Shown: positions 1 through 12,989 of the stretch, in pieces | Position numbering within the stretch: the stretch's first letter is position 1 | How the letters are laid out: every line of letters begins with the position of its first letter | The notes under the pieces: generated by a model | What the model saw: the letters and a program-made list of their open reading frames with translations, nothing else | What the model was told of the DNA's origin: nothing | The model's database searches: none | Translations under genes and position numbers: made by a program | Assembly: GCA_027579435.1 (NCBI GenBank) | Contig: JANBPK010000810.1 | Location: 62,001-126,000, forward strand | Origin: Candolleomyces eurysporus | Taxonomy: Eukaryota; Basidiomycota; Agaricomycetes; Agaricales; Psathyrellaceae | Reading direction: 5' to 3' | Length of the DNA: 64,000 nucleotides

Positions 1-434
1 TTGGTCCCTCATCTTTTGGCTTGTGTGAAAGGAGTCGAGAGCTACGCGTTTTCGGCCAAGGCCGAGGCTAAGAAGCGGCTTCGAGGGGATGAGAAGTGGG
101 ACTATGATGAGACGCGCAAGATGACGAATGAAATGGTGTACGTCTCAAATCTTGGCTCTCGAGCCCGCTTTACTAAAGGGAATCATAAATTAGAGCCATA
201 ATCAAGGGATGCAAAAAGCTCGGGTCCCAACTGGACCCGTCCTCCGACGTTCACGTACACCAGGACACCAGCGGCCTGAAGCAGCTGGTGCGCGAAGTTG
301 AGGCGCTTGTGAACCGCATGCCCTCGGGGGCTTGCCCCGACATCCACTTCAATCTCCAATTAGCAATCAAGGGTATCATCACAGAGCCGAAACGTGGGGG
401 ACGACTCTTGCACATGGAACGTCTTGCTAGTTAA
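1..434 (+). CDS. TRANK1/UvrD-like helicase copy A, 3' end only
   Basis: This is the last part of a gene whose body lies before the window. Exon 1..137 reads on from the left edge and matches the near-C-terminal block LVPHLLACVKGVESYAF of copy C. A donor GTACGT at 138 and an acceptor TTAG at 190-193 define an intron in the same place as in copies B and C. The second exon, 194-434, continues the conserved block AIIKGCKKLG and ends in TAA at 432-434. Compared with C, a short deletion after the ITEP motif shifts the frame, so the usual end (PKPELNMEDD) is replaced by a novel basic tail of about 15 residues. Its sequence is closer to C than to B. Whether the gene is functional cannot be judged from this fragment. 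Confidence 0.75.
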
Positions 435-600
435 GCCACCTCTCCTCTTGTCGGGGCCAGGAACGACGCTTTATTTTTCTCAAGGGATACTTAGCTATAC
501 AAAGGAGAACGATCGTAAATATACCACAAAAAAACGAAGCAGATATGAACAAAACTGCGGCATGATAGAGTTTTAGGTTCTTTAAACTAACTACTTACCG
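435..600. other. 3' flank of helicase copy A
   Basis: This short spacer aligns loosely with the 3' flank of helicase copy C (22388-22545). It shares the AGCTATACAA...GTAAATA...GAAGCAGA...ATGAAC series of words, so it belongs to the duplicated unit. No gene is seen in it. Confidence 0.5.
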
Positions 601-1500
601 AGCTATGACCAATCTCTTACCAGTTCCCGATATTTCTCCCGCCTGCTTGATGAACAGATCTGTCTCCACTTTCGTTCAAGGAAGATACCAGAATGGGTAA
701 GGAAGCAAAAAGTAGGGGTGTGTGAGCCTTAGGACTACAAATCGTCGTCTTTGAGCATGAAGATTGGCGAAAGGGCGAGTTGAAACACGAAACTTCGTCG
801 TAAGAACTCGAGGGGTCGATGAAGAGAAAAATGTCGGAAGTTTCCGTACCGGCATTTCAACGGCCCTGCCGTTGAGAGGCTGTTGGAGTCCCGAAAGCAG
901 ATAGTACTGCGTCGAAATAGACATTTAGTTGGAGTTTTGAGATCGAATTAAGTCAAAAGCGCACCTAGTTCTTGTTTTCCCAATTGATGTGTGTCCACCT
1001 AGCAGAATCTCAATGGTTGTTGTTGCGTTGAGATACGTTTCAACGGCTCTGGTTGATGCTTGCCGTAGAAAGCCGTTGATTCCCGGCACGGACTTTTCCG
1101 ACAAAGGGTCCAGCAGCTCTGGCTGCCAATAGCGAATCAAATACCGGATCCTCCTCAACGGCCTCGATTGCGTGCTCCTTTTTTTGTTCTTGGCCTTTTC
1201 CGGTAATGTAGTCAGTTGGCGAGACAGCAAAGTATGTTTAAATTTACTACACAAGTTGTGTAGTAGATTGCCGGCCGCACTTGGTCAGAGATTTTCTCAA
1301 GCTCCATTGTCTCGCGCCGATAGTTGACGCTTGAAGGCTGCCATCAAAAGCTCCAGTTACTATTGTCGTTCATCCTTTTCCCTCTCCGATTCTGCGGAAG
1401 CTATGAGCTACTGCAGTCAAGGCCGGACGATCAGCTCACGTACCAGCGACTAGATCTATCTCACTGTCAACCTGATCCGTCCTCTTGACTCGGACGAGCG
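600..1500 (-). pseudogene. SPC25 relic 1 (kinetochore subunit pseudogene)
   Basis: Read on the minus strand, this stretch is collinear with the intact SPC25 at 22549-23506. The 3' coding end at about 600-720 shows the TTGAACGAAAGTGGAGACA block, and the AAATATCGGGAACTGG end is conserved. The middle (about 1110-1180) retains a version of the GIEKDQ...FWQLDP region, and about 1380-1500 retains the exon 1/exon 2 junction. The reading frame is broken by indels (for example VLTSSPLLPSLP has become a shifted VLRLTHPY reading ending in a stop), and roughly 720-1100 is strongly diverged. The start codon and most of exon 1 are missing. It is a duplicated, inactive copy of an essential gene. Confidence 0.7.
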
Positions 1501-1525
1501 CTTTCTCACTCACTGCGCTCTGGAC

Positions 1526-1860
1526 GTGAACCAAATTCGCGCGCCGTGTTTTAGCATTACCTCATGCCCAATCGATCGAAGTTCCCTCTCGACGGAGTGG
1601 ATTCCTCCTGGTTTTCTGATAACAGTTGAGAACAATGCCACCGACCACAACCGGCCACCCGAGCTCGAGCTGGGTGTAAGTCCTTGTATGTTCATTCGAT
1701 GTTTCTTAACTAAATCGGCTCTAAAAGGTGGAAGTTTGCCTGAGCACCTTTCAACTTAGCTTCTGAAAGGCTCCATAGGGGATTTGGCTAATGGAGCTCC
1801 AAACCACCATGGCGAGATCTCTGAGATCCTCGTTTTACTAAGAAATCTTCAAGTCCGCAA
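1526..1860 (+). pseudogene. Helicase (TRANK1-like) N-terminal relic
   Basis: The stretch aligns with exons 1 and 2 of helicase copy C (13990-14350). It contains the block AATGCCACCGACCACAA, then a fossil intron with GTGTAAG and CTCTAAAAG borders (about 1674-1729). Then comes GGTGGAAGTTTGCCTGAGC corresponding to C's GGWSEHLSAW, followed by a degenerate CATGGCGAGATC block. The frame carries stops (a TAG about 10 codons into the second exon) and deletions. No later part of the gene follows, so this is the stump of a further array unit between A and B. Confidence 0.65.
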
Positions 1861-3900
1861 CTGTCATCGATCCCGACTCCTTCTTTCCACCTCCCCTGCT
1901 AGCTCGGGACAAGGCAGTCAAGTTTCCCGGTTGCCTTCTCTACCAGTCTCGACCGGAATGCGGGAAACGGCACCGATAATTTGCCGTTTGCGTAGGAGGA
2001 GCATTGAGGGCCGCGCGCTAAGCGGGCCACAACGGAGGCTGGTTCACATGTTGATAATGACCTTCGACTTCAGCGTATCCCCACCTGAAAGACGTTCTAA
2101 TAGCAAGGTGCCACTGGCATTCCTGCTTTGTCTCTTTGCCGATCTAACCACGTCAATTTCCAGTTCTATCCTCTCCGCCAACGTCTTGCTATTCGACATA
2201 CACTTATACCCTCATGTTAAGCTGAGAGCTGAACCCAGACAGCTCCCAGAAATGGACCAGCCCATCCAAGCCCTCTACATACGGAGGAAACAAGTCGAGC
2301 GAGACGAAAGTGCCAAACCTCGAGAAACATGGAACGCTAACCGGCTACTCGACATTCATCATAAATGCCAACCTTGACCTCCAGGTTGACGCAAACAACC
2401 CCTGCACTGGAAGTCATACGCTCATACTTTTCGAGATGCTTCATAACCCGTCCCTCCAGCAGCCCACACTCAGATAGCGAAGCAGCAACTCACAATCCAC
2501 GGCCTTAAGGTTCCATTCTCCTAGGTTTAGGCTTCCAATTGCCCCCATTGCACTTCTCGAATGTTTCCATCGAATCGGAACACATACCGCGGATACATGG
2601 TTGGCGATGGCTAAAGCCCACACCGAACGCAGATCAATGCTCAAGCCCGAATACTGGAGAGTGCACAGCAGGTGGACAGAGCACGTCCTCAGGCCCGATG
2701 GATCAAGCTAACCTCGAACCCGTCGAATTTCCAATGCACAACACTACGACCCCGCTGACGACGCATCAAACGAGGCCAAACGAGGCCAAGCTTAGCGGGT
2801 GGTATCTCTTCTGAAAGCTGCTTCGGATGGGGAAAGGGCCAATGTTGGCAGCCCGCTCGGGAAGACTCTCGTCGGCTACGCTCAGGATAGAGTACTCCAG
2901 AGTCCAGGCGGCGAGGCTACAAAAGGATTGGAACTCAATGCGGCGTGGAGCTGCTGGGTCAGTAGGACAGACAGAGAGTTATATCTCCGATAAGTTAGAA
3001 GAGATTGCTGTTTCGGACAAACCTCAGACACCTGCGGTCGGGTATAGTGTCCGTGCCCTTATGAATGAATACCTCCCGACCGGATTTGGATCGAATTGCC
3101 TCCATTCTCGCATTAAATGGGTCGTTCAGTCGTCTGGAGTGGACTACCTTATCCTCTCATCGCGTCCATGCAAAACCGTACCACCAAATCCGACATTAAT
3201 GCCCAGTCCCTGATATCCCTACACGACGAGGTGCTCATCAAGGAGGAGGACAAGTACAGGGCTGCGTTGGCATCGCAAATTGCCAACTTGTGGGCACGAT
3301 CGACCTTCGCGTATCGCCTAGCGATGGACCACCTTCCTCAAGTAGTCGAGTCCCTCTCTGCAGGGGACGTCGAGAAGGTGCTGCGCAGAGAAGCCTTGCT
3401 TGACGCCTTCCGACTCCCATCCCCCTTGGGGAAGATTGATCATCGCCGGAGTGCTGGAAAAGACGTACTTATGGTAGTTTCTTGTGCAAGGATGATCGGG
3501 CGATACCAGAAACTGAGGCCGGGGCTTACGTTGGCTCTTTGAATGGATCCGTAAATCCTGATTCCCTCGTTCGCCGGTCACCGTTCCCGCACATGCTACG
3601 ACGGACTTTGGTGAAGTTGAGAGACTTGCTCAGCAGGTGTAGTACGGTGCTCGATTCGAGTGCAATGCGGCGCCACCGAGGAAATTTGGGTAATGCTGAG
3701 GATTCTGATTCTCAAAGCTGGTGGACGGCGAAGTTGCGAAGTGCATCGATAGTTGGAATATTTAGGTTTTAGCTTGCAGTTCGTACTTTAAAGGCAGCCT
3801 CCTTATCCTTGTATTACCTTAGAGAGCTCTTTTAAAGTAGAATAGGCCCGTAGTAATGCATAACCAGTCCTCTTCGGAAATGACGCGAAACTAGTTGCGT
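1860..3900. other. Unrecognised degenerate sequence inside the helicase array
   Basis: The stretch replaces the body of a helicase gene between the N-terminal relic and the promoter of copy B. It contains several fragmentary open frames on the plus strand: 1784-2377, 2827-3213 (128 codons), 3117-3542 (141 codons, including LWARSTFAYRLAMDH and SLSAGDVEKVLRREA) and 3482-3772. None could be joined to its neighbours by obvious splice sites, and I recognise no family. The composition looks like decayed coding sequence, either an inserted gene or a transposon remnant, but that is inference. No terminal inverted or long terminal repeats were seen. Confidence 0.3.
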
Positions 3901-3904
3901 TGCT

Positions 3905-4239
3905 GTCACGCCTCACGCGCTGTGTGACGCTTCGTGTTGAATGTCACGCATCCTAAGTTCCTGTTTACGTTGGACCAAAACCTACCTACCACGCAATTCT
4001 GGCTTCCAGCACAAGGCGTTGCGGAATGCCCGATATACAGCTAATATTCATCCTCGTGTCAATTCTTCCCTTCGTTATTATACCTCGAAAGGTTCAACGA
4101 GCGCAGCAGTTTCCACGAGGCCCGGAAGGAGCCCACACTAGCAAACACTGACCATATCGAGGTCAAATCTAGACGCTCCAGCCATATATAAAGAGTCAAA
4201 GTCCTCTAATCGATCTTCCTTTCCCGCCGGTGTCTAGCT
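3905..4239 (+). promoter_or_regulatory. Promoter of helicase copy B
   Basis: A TATATAAAG box at 4185-4193 lies 55 bp before the ATG at 4240, exactly as in copy C. Further upstream (3906-3955) a cluster of TGTCACG / GTGACG words and the block TTGAATGTCACGC are shared with the copy C promoter. This shows that the whole promoter was duplicated with the gene. Confidence 0.65.
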
Positions 4240-7200
4240 ATGAAACCAGACGCCAGAAACGCACTTCCGGAACGTTGGCTATCAAAGCTATGTTCCAATC
4301 TTTCGAGCGCTCAATCTGTTGAGGATGTCCAAGCCATTCTCGACAGGTTGGATGTTTCTTTACTTTCAGATAGTCAGGTTGAGCGTGTGTTGAGACAGCT
4401 CCTTAATGCCACCGACTGTAAACAGCTGCTCGAACTCGTGTTGGCATGTAAGTCCTCGCCATCATCATCGCTGGTGATGTTTAGACTGATTTGTATTTAA
4501 AAGATGGAAGTTGGTCTCACCGCCTCTCAGCCTGGCTTTTGAACAGCTTCCCGAAGCACTTGGTCAATCAATTCCAAACGTGCATTCATAGCGAGATCCT
4601 TGACAGGCTCTCCCTTTTCCTGCTTTTCCTTCCATTTGCCTTTGAGCGGGAAACACAGCTTTTCCTTTCGGAGTCTAGATTCCAAGTGGAGAAAATTCCC
4701 CACGTTTTGAAGTATATGGTCGATTTCGCTCTTGAGGAAACAGAAGAGGTTGATGATGACGATGAAGCTGATTCTGATGGCTTCATTATTGGAAAGAAAC
4801 TAAAGCAATCTCAGCAGAAGAAAGCGCGCAAGATCAAGAAGCTGAACAGCAACTTGAAGCAGCAGGACTTCACCCGCCTGAATATTATTGATCCCCAGAC
4901 GAAGGAAGAGGCTTCTTCCAACATCGAGGTCTTGCTGCATTCGTTAGGGACCGCTCTGTTGGTAAGTCTCGTATCAAATCACCGCACTCTCATCTCATTT
5001 CATTCCACCACAGCAATACTTGGACCTGCTGGAAGATCCTAATATCTGCTTAACTATTCTAAATATGTTCATTGTTCGGGCCCCTAATAGCACGGGGAAT
5101 CACAAGCAAAGGGGTCAGCAACAGGCAAACGCCTCTGCCGCAGAAGAGGCATCTGCAGACCCAGTTCCGGCGGCATACCCTTGCGTTCAACCCATGAAAG
5201 CGTGAGCGAGCATTTCCCGTCCGCCAGTGTGTGGTGGCAACTTGGTCGATCTGACGTTGTAATTCTTCCAGTGCGCTATATTTCGAAAGCGCCTCGGGGT
5301 TCGGAGAATGGCGCATACTGATCTCCACCCGTGCTGACCGAGATTTACGTGAAGCTCGAAGGGGCGATGCAAAGTTTTTCAAGATCGTCATCAAGAAGAT
5401 CATGTACGTCCCCACCGCCACTCACTACTTTCACAGAAGTTGACGCTTGTCTAGCGAATTGTCCAACGGACATTTCTCTGACGACAATCAAAAGCGTTTG
5501 AACAAACCAGATGTCGAGTTTCCGGTTTTCGAAGCGAAAATGACTCGTGACAGTCGCCTGGTTGTAAGTCTAATCGTCACGGTAATTGGGACTTTGCCTC
5601 TCATTCACCTTTGGGACAGTATCAAATCGACTGTATTCCGGAGTATGACAACGACGTGAGTTTGGTGTATTTCTCCACCCAAATTGTGCTCTCAGATTTC
5701 GCACTTCGGCGGGCAGTTCGAACGTCAAGGTATGATCCTATTTTTCCCTTTAGTTCATGTATCAAGTGTTGACGATATGCAGTCATCAAAATCTTCGGTA
5801 TTTATACCCATGCACAGATCGACAAACGGTTCTGGGATTCGATGGGCTACCAACTTGCAAAGAAAGGCAAGACATACCGCGATCGGTGCACGTTCAGGAA
5901 CCGCCCCCACCACAAGGGCGACAATGTAATTCTACCAGCAACCTTCCCTCCTCCCGAGAAAGAGATTTTCAATAGCAACATCATTCCCGAATTGCCGAAA
6001 GAAGACCTTGAAGAGGTACGTCGCTCTGGATTTGGTGAATGTTCGAGACCTTTCTGACACAACAAATGCTTCACAGATTCACTCACTGCTAGTGTAAGTC
6101 TCAAGATGTGCCCCGAGCGAGTTTTGCTCCCTCGCTGACTCAACACAACCGCTTCCAGTCTCGAGAAATTCGTCACTCTATCCAAGGAGTTGCTCAAAAG
6201 TAGGCCTCGCCGTCGGGCTTCGAATGCAAAGAACTGACTTGCCTAGGCATCTTCGCTGACCTTGATGTCGCTCATGTATTTGATGTCTCGTAAGTCCGAT
6301 CGTTCTCCAATATTATACAACCGTTTCACAAGCCCTGTAGCTCCCAGGAGAAAGAAATCATCGAGCATCAAAACTCGTGCTACGTTCTTGGTCGAAGTGG
6401 AACAGGGTGGGTACGGTAAATTTTGTGACAAACCTTCCTAATTCTTGCAATAAGGAAAACAACGACAATGCTATTCAAAATGCTCGGAATAGAGCGTGCC
6501 TATACTCAGCAGTCAGAAGTGTCATCAGTCGCCAAGCCCCGACAAATTTTTGTCACTCAATCGCGTGTCCTCGCAACGCGAGTCGAAGAGTATTTCTCGA
6601 AACTGTTGGAGTCGCTCGCAGCCGCCAAGAAATCGAAAGAAGAACTGAAGGAGATTGCAGAGCAACAGAAACTGCAGAAAGAGGGCGATGGCGGACTTTA
6701 CGATGTCAACGATGATGTGACTTGGAAGGCTGGTTTACCATCAAAGTTCAGCTTGCTTCAAGATGAGCACTTTCCTTTGTTTTTGACCTTTGAGCGAGTC
6801 CGTCAATCTCTTGCTAGTTGTGACTCCCGGCTGACATGTTCCGTAGCTCTGCCAACTTCTGGAAGGTGATGTTGAAAACGTCTTTGCGGATGCGACTAGC
6901 GATAGCAAGAGACAGTTGATTACATACGAGACGTTTTTCGAGCAATACTGGCCCCATTTCCCCCAAGACTTGACGAAGAATCTTGGTAGGTTTTGCCTGT
7001 TATCTGACCGTCACGGGATTTGCACCTCATTGCGCGCCTTACAGATCCTGCCCTAGTTTTCAGCGAGCTTCTTGGTACGTGATCATGAATAGGCAACGAG
7101 TAGAGGGCTGAGGCTGCAACACAGGTGTGATTGAAGGATCTGAACAATCTCTTAGTCATGAGACTCGTTACCTAGATTTGACGGCCTATAGAAGTCTTAG

Positions 7201-10200
7201 CCATCGCGCGCAACATGTCTTTGCCAAACAACGGGATCGGATCTATCTGCTCTTTCAAGCCTACATGAAGCACAAAAAGCAACGTGGAGAAGTCGACACT
7301 GCTGATAGGTCTGTTTATCATCCATCATTCCTCGATTTCAGAAGTAACCCTAGCCCTTCTTTTAGGACGCACCGCATTCTAAAGGCATTTGCAATTGACG
7401 AGACAGGTGTTCCGGGAATGAAGATAGATTATCTGTAAGCGGTAGGGCTCTGAGCTCGATGGACCACCATTAATGTTGTTTCCTAGATATGTTGACGAGG
7501 CCCAGGACAATCTCCTCATCGATGCGATGCGTATGTCTCTAGCAGAACGAGGGTATTTCTGAGACACTGATGGACCCCAAATCCAAGTTCTGCGATCTCT
7601 ATGCCGCAACCCCAACGGTCTATTTTGGGCTGGAGACACTGCGCAAACAATTGCTATCGGAAGCTCCTTCAGGTTCAACGATCTCAAAGCTTTCTTGTAC
7701 CGACTCGAGGTGCGTTAGCTTCGCCTTTTTGTCGGAGACCCTGGGCCCTGACGGATTTGCCCTAGCAACGTCGAGAGCAAGGTGACCATAGTGTAACCCA
7801 GTCCGAACTGCGCACCTTCCAACTTGCTGTGAACTACCGCTCTCACGGCGGCATCGTTCGATGTGCGACTGCTGTTATAGAGTTGATCACACATTTCTGG
7901 CCGTACGCAATCGACTCCCTAGCACCTGAACAGGGTATTGTCGATGGCGCGAAGCCAGTCTTTTTCAGTGGATGGGACACCAACACCGTCCGATATGTAA
8001 GACACTAGTCAATTTCTCTTCCTGTACTGACACGGTTTTTCAGGAACAATTCCTATTCGGAGACTCGTAAGTATATCTTTGGCCTCATGGCTATTTCGTA
8101 CCTTCACTGACGCGAGGTTTACAGTGGCGAGCGAATTGAATTTGGGGCTCGGCAATGTGAGCGTCGCTCAAGGTTTCTTCCTGCGATGGTATTGACAAGG
8201 GGCAGGTATATTGGTGCGAGATGAAGCAGCTAAAAGCGAGCTACGAAAGCAGGTTGGAGACATCGGATTGATTCTGTGAGTATATTCCGCTGTCTTCATA
8301 TTCGAATGGCTTACTAACCGAAACGACACGGTATCTAGCACACTGTACGAAAGCAAAGGTCTCGAGTTCGATGATGTAAGAATCAATTCTTGCAATGTTA
8401 AGCTTGCATTGATCGAATTTCTCAGGTCTTGTTATACAAGTTCTTCGAGGATTCGACTGTGGATCTCGGCCAATGGCGTGTCGTGCTGAATCTGGTTGAA
8501 ACAACGACCGGACATAGCGTTTCTGCGCCGCGCTTCGACGAGGAGAGGCATGCGGGTGTCTGCAGCGAAGTCAGTCTTTCTATCATGAATCTATAACGTC
8601 CTCCCCTGACCAATGTCTTAGCTTAAATTCCTCTACGTTGCCATCACGAGGTCAAGGAAAAACCTCTGGATTGTCGATTGTTCGGACAAGGCAGAACCGA
8701 TGAAGGCTGGTATTTGCTTGCTTTATCTAGCGACATGTCTCACCTTTCTTCAGATGCTCTGGGATTCAAAGGGATACATCCAAAGCTGCGTACCTGGTGG
8801 CGATGTCCCTCAACTTGCAGTGAGCTCAACCTCAGAGGAGTGGGCCACTACTGGCCGAACCCTGTTCACGAATCGAAGGTACTTGCAAGCCATGCATGCC
8901 TTCAAGCGCGCTGGAATGGCTCGCGAGGCCAAGATTTCGTACACTCACTACCTCCGTGATGTCGCCCGTTCAATTCAGTCTGTCAACAAGGAGACCAGAT
9001 CTGCCAAGCGGAATGCGTTTTGTTCTGCCGCCCAATCATTCTTAGAGTGCGCACACGACGCGAAAGGCAAAGAGCGGCGCGTGTTCTTTCACAACGCTGC
9101 CAACTGCTTTGAGAAGGCGGGGAGCTGTGGCGACAATATTGAGGACTATGGCAAGGCAGCTCATGCTTACGAGGATGCCGATGAATACACGCCTGCGGCC
9201 AGACTCTATATGAAGACGGAAATGTTCGACGAAGCCGTTAATGTCGTCAGAAATCATCGGCAAGAGGTTGACAAGGAGCTTGCGAATACTGTCCAGGACG
9301 TAGCAAGGCTGTTTTACTTCAAGAACAAGGAACTCGGGTGAGTTTGGGCGCCAGTTCGATTGAATATTTCTAACCAGGCCACTTTCTAGGAAAGCGAAGA
9401 ACCTGTTCGAATCGGTCGAAGAGCAACTGGAGTACTTGGAGGATAATATTCTCCTCGACGATTGTCACGCTGCCGTGCTTGCTGAACTCGGTAGATATCA
9501 GGAAGCTGCTAATGTCCATCTGGCGGAAGGGCGCACCATGGAGGCTATCAATGTTCTTCTACACGACAAGGAAAACAATGAATCGAAGCGCCGGGCTAAT
9601 GGTTGCATCCTCCAAGGGCTCTGGGAGAGCACTTCGTTTTCCCAGAAAATCAAGGGTACTGACACCGCTGCTCTCAAATTTTTGCGGCTCGCATCCAAAG
9701 TGGATAAGGATGCGATGCTAATGTCGCCTACGCAGAAGGACGAGGTGAGTTCTGAGGTTGACTCATTTCTTCTTTATCAACTCATGATCAATTTCACAGC
9801 TGGAAATGTTCCGGAGCCTGCGCCAATCCAATGCCAGCACATCGCCATTCCGGCAGCTTGCATACCGCTTCCTTGGTCGAAAGGAAATCCATCAAACTGT
9901 GCTCTGCTTCGACCATTACTTCATCAATTTTCCGTCGACATTGGAAATCTCCAACGCAGACATGGTCGCAATTTTGGCAGATTTTAGCCAATACTGCAGT
10001 TCTTTTCGTGATTTGATCTTAAGGTTGAACGTGGCCGACAGGGATATGCAGAAGCTTTTCAATTTCTACCCAGCTTCGATTGGAAACACTTATCGGGTCA
10101 AAACCGAGACCTGGTTGTACCGACAGGTCACAGATACGACGGCTAGGCTTCAGATTCTCGAAAGCGACGATGAATTCATTGTCGTATCGGGCGATGAGCT

Positions 10201-12841
10201 TCAGCAGCTTCTCAAGACCGTGCTTTGGCGGCGACTGGAACGGCGCATTCTGGATGAAAACAATCTTTGCCAACGTATCCAAGTTTTCACTCCCTGCCTA
10301 GCTTTTGTAATGAATGGTGAATGCCGTCTAATCAGCTGTCCGAGACACCACATCGATTACCAAGAGTTGACACAAAACTGGTTCAATTGTCAAGTCCGCA
10401 TCCACCTTCTGCAAATCCTGATTTACCACGCCTACCTTGGAATTCCAACTCCAAAAGATCGTGACCAGACCATTCAAGACAGACGGTACGTGTCAAGTTT
10501 ATCTGTGCATTTCGGGTTCATTGAGTATCTCCATAGATACTGGATTCATCGACTACACGAAACGCTGACGCCTGTAACCCATTATCTGGGTTCCGAGACA
10601 AGTGTACGTCGGGGAGGGTCGAAAATCCCCGAAGCTGAACCGGGTTCTCAAACCGTTGTAAAGTGGCTACGCGACATTCTCGGAAACCGGGTGCTACCAT
10701 TCGACAGAATGCTTCTGACATTCCTCTTTGAAGGAGCATCGTTGCTCATGCGCTTTGACAGCATACATGCAAGAAATGATCTTATGAGGGCGCCATTACT
10801 CCACGTATTTGCTAGCCAAATGTTCTATTACAGACTCAGGGACACTGTCTATGTTGTTCCCGAGCTTTACCATTGCTTAAGGGCCACCGACCATACCTTC
10901 ATTTCGGCAGGAATTCTTTTCCTCCAGTAAGTCAGCATTTTACTCTGCCGTCTCAACAAATTAACCTTCGTTTAGGCACATCGTGGACAGAGGGATTAAC
11001 ATTGACGTCAATGTCCTTTGTCACCTGGCCGAATTCCTTTCGGGATCTGTTATTCTCGCTCGTGTGCAATTCAACCTCCACAATGTCATTCTTCCTCGAA
11101 GCTGGATATTGGCCCTCCTCCGTCAAATAGTAATGAGGAGACCCGACACCATGCTCCTTGATAGGCTGTTGTTTTCCATGCACGCTCTCCTTGAAAATCT
11201 GATAAAGGGTGGCGAAGGGGCCAGTACGTTGGTTTTGGAACTTCTCCCTAAAATATGCAGTCCGAGCTAAACCCGCTTATCAGGGTACCTCTTGTTCGAA
11301 GGTCGCTACATCGCTGAATTACCGATTCTCAGGGACCTCTTCATTCACAGAATGTAAGTATCCTATCGACCTTCCCTGACCCATGCTCATTGACTGTTCT
11401 TATTCCTCAGATGCCGGGCTGTGACTCTCAGTATGTTGCTCTGTGATCGAAGATCAGCCTGAATTTCATCGGTTAACATTCTTGAAATAGTTGGACACAA
11501 TATCCCTAATGATGACCTCCGATACAACGTTTTCCAGATGCTGAAGATTTTGGAGACGACCAGGATTCACCAGTCGTTCAGACGGTATGATGGTCACCCC
11601 GCAGGCATGCTCCAAAGTGGATTCTCATCATCTTGTTGATAGATTTGCCAAGGCTCGTGGATGGGGAGGTATCATCGTAGCAGCTCAGGCCTCCTGTGCG
11701 GATTCTCACTTGGACGAGATGGTTCAACTCTGCTCAACCGAGAAGCCGGTTCCTGAAAGACCTCCACCAGAAGATGTTCGACGCGTCTTCTTCAAGAGTC
11801 TAGACGATGTTCCTTTAGCACTCTCTACGGATTCGTTGAGCGCAGGAGCCAAACCTCCCTCTACGGACACGTCGAGCGCAAGAGCCAAATCGCTTCCTCC
11901 GGACACGTCGAGCGCAGATGTCAAACTCCCCTTTACAGACACGCCGAGCTCACAACCAAAACCGCTCGTTCCAGACTACTCGAATCCACAGGCGAGCATG
12001 GAAAGCCGTGCTGGCTCAACTGTCGAAGCACCAGGTGCCACCGCTGAAATAGAGCAGCCAGTCGACCAGCTGCAAATCGAGCAGCCAGAAGCGGACGTAA
12101 CAGATCTTGTCGACTCTCGTGATCTCGTGGACTCACTCGCCAGTACTGCTGCACCATTGGACGTAGAGCATAGCTCGCCAGAGCAGAAGAAATTGGCACT
12201 GCATCTCCTACACAAGTATCGACAGCGAGCGAGGAACAAGAAGCTGGAGAAGTACAAGACCACGACACAAAAGACTTGCGACGTCTTCTTCGAAACTTGC
12301 CTCAAACTGGCATCCGATCCAGAGGAAATGCAATGGCCGTATGGGTTCTATTACAAGAAGCTGTACCTCGGGCTGGTTCCCCACCTTTTGGCATGCGTGA
12401 AAGCAGTGGAAAGCTACGCGTTCACCGCCAGGGCGAAAGCTAGGATCCGGTATCGAAAGGAAGAAAGGCAGGACTATGACGGTATGCACAAGAGGATGAA
12501 CGAAATCGGGTATGTCGTTATGGATTTGCATCCGATTTACTCTAAACCCACACCATTGGAAAACCAGAGCCATTATTAGGAGCTGCAAAACGCTTGGCTC
12601 ACGACTGGAACCGTCTTCAGAAGTTCACAAGAGGAGAGACATTGAGGGGCTGAAGCAGTTGGTGCACGAAGTCGAGGCGCTTGTGAATCAGGTGCCTCCA
12701 GGTGCTGTCCTCGACGTCCACTTCAGTCTCCAGCTTGCGATCAAGGTTATCGTCACAGAGCCGAAACCGAAACAACCACAGGAAGCCCCCAAGCCAGAGC
12801 TGAACATGGAGGACGATTTTGAGGATATAATGTCTGGTTAA
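4240..12841 (+). CDS. TRANK1-like SF1 (UvrD-type) helicase, copy B
   Basis: A giant intron-rich gene (about 35 introns of 45-65 bp, roughly 2,150-2,200 residues) running from ATG 4240 to TAA 12839-12841. After an N-terminal region comes Walker A motif I, GRSGTGKTTT, split by an intron between 6406 and 6454. The other SF1 motifs follow: II VDEAQD near 7490, III AGDTAQT near 7635, IV NYRS near 7835, V KGLEFDD near 8360 and VI VAITRSRKNL near 8650. Residues needed for ATP hydrolysis are present. An alpha-helical TPR-like stretch follows (8754-9750), and a C-x8-C-x4-C-x3-H motif sits at 10295-10349. These features match the fungal relatives of animal TRANK1. The substrate is unknown; the zinc-finger-like motif hints at nucleic acid, possibly RNA. 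Oddities are a GC-AG intron at 8706-8753, a 13-nt exon at 5717-5729 and a private repeat at about 11815-11975. I see no disabling change relative to C. Confidence 0.8.
5717..5729 (+). other. 13-nt microexon of helicase copy B
   Basis: The exon TTCGAACGTCAAG is flanked by GGGCAG and GTATGA. It encodes FERQ plus one base and joins in phase to VIKIFGIY. The same 13-nt exon exists in copy C at 15409-15421. Confidence 0.7.
11815..11975 (+). repeat. Intragenic short tandem repeat in helicase copy B
   Basis: About four imperfect units of 36-39 bp encode variants of TDTSSARAKSLPP. Copy C has only one diverged equivalent here, so the expansion happened in copy B after duplication. The unit length keeps the frame. 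Confidence 0.6.
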
Positions 12842-12989
12842 GGAAACCGCTTTATTCCTCGCTCGCTCGCTGTGCTTTCCCTAGGAACACATAGTGCCAT
12901 CGTCCAGTAACATATTCATACAATCGTGCTAGGACAATCGTATATACACTACGAATTCTGAAGTATATTTGAGCGAACCAGTAAAAAGT

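Noticed and set aside
925..1254. 109-codon minus-strand frame as a separate gene
   Set aside because: It lies within SPC25 relic 1, and part of it aligns out of frame with the Spc25 globular domain.
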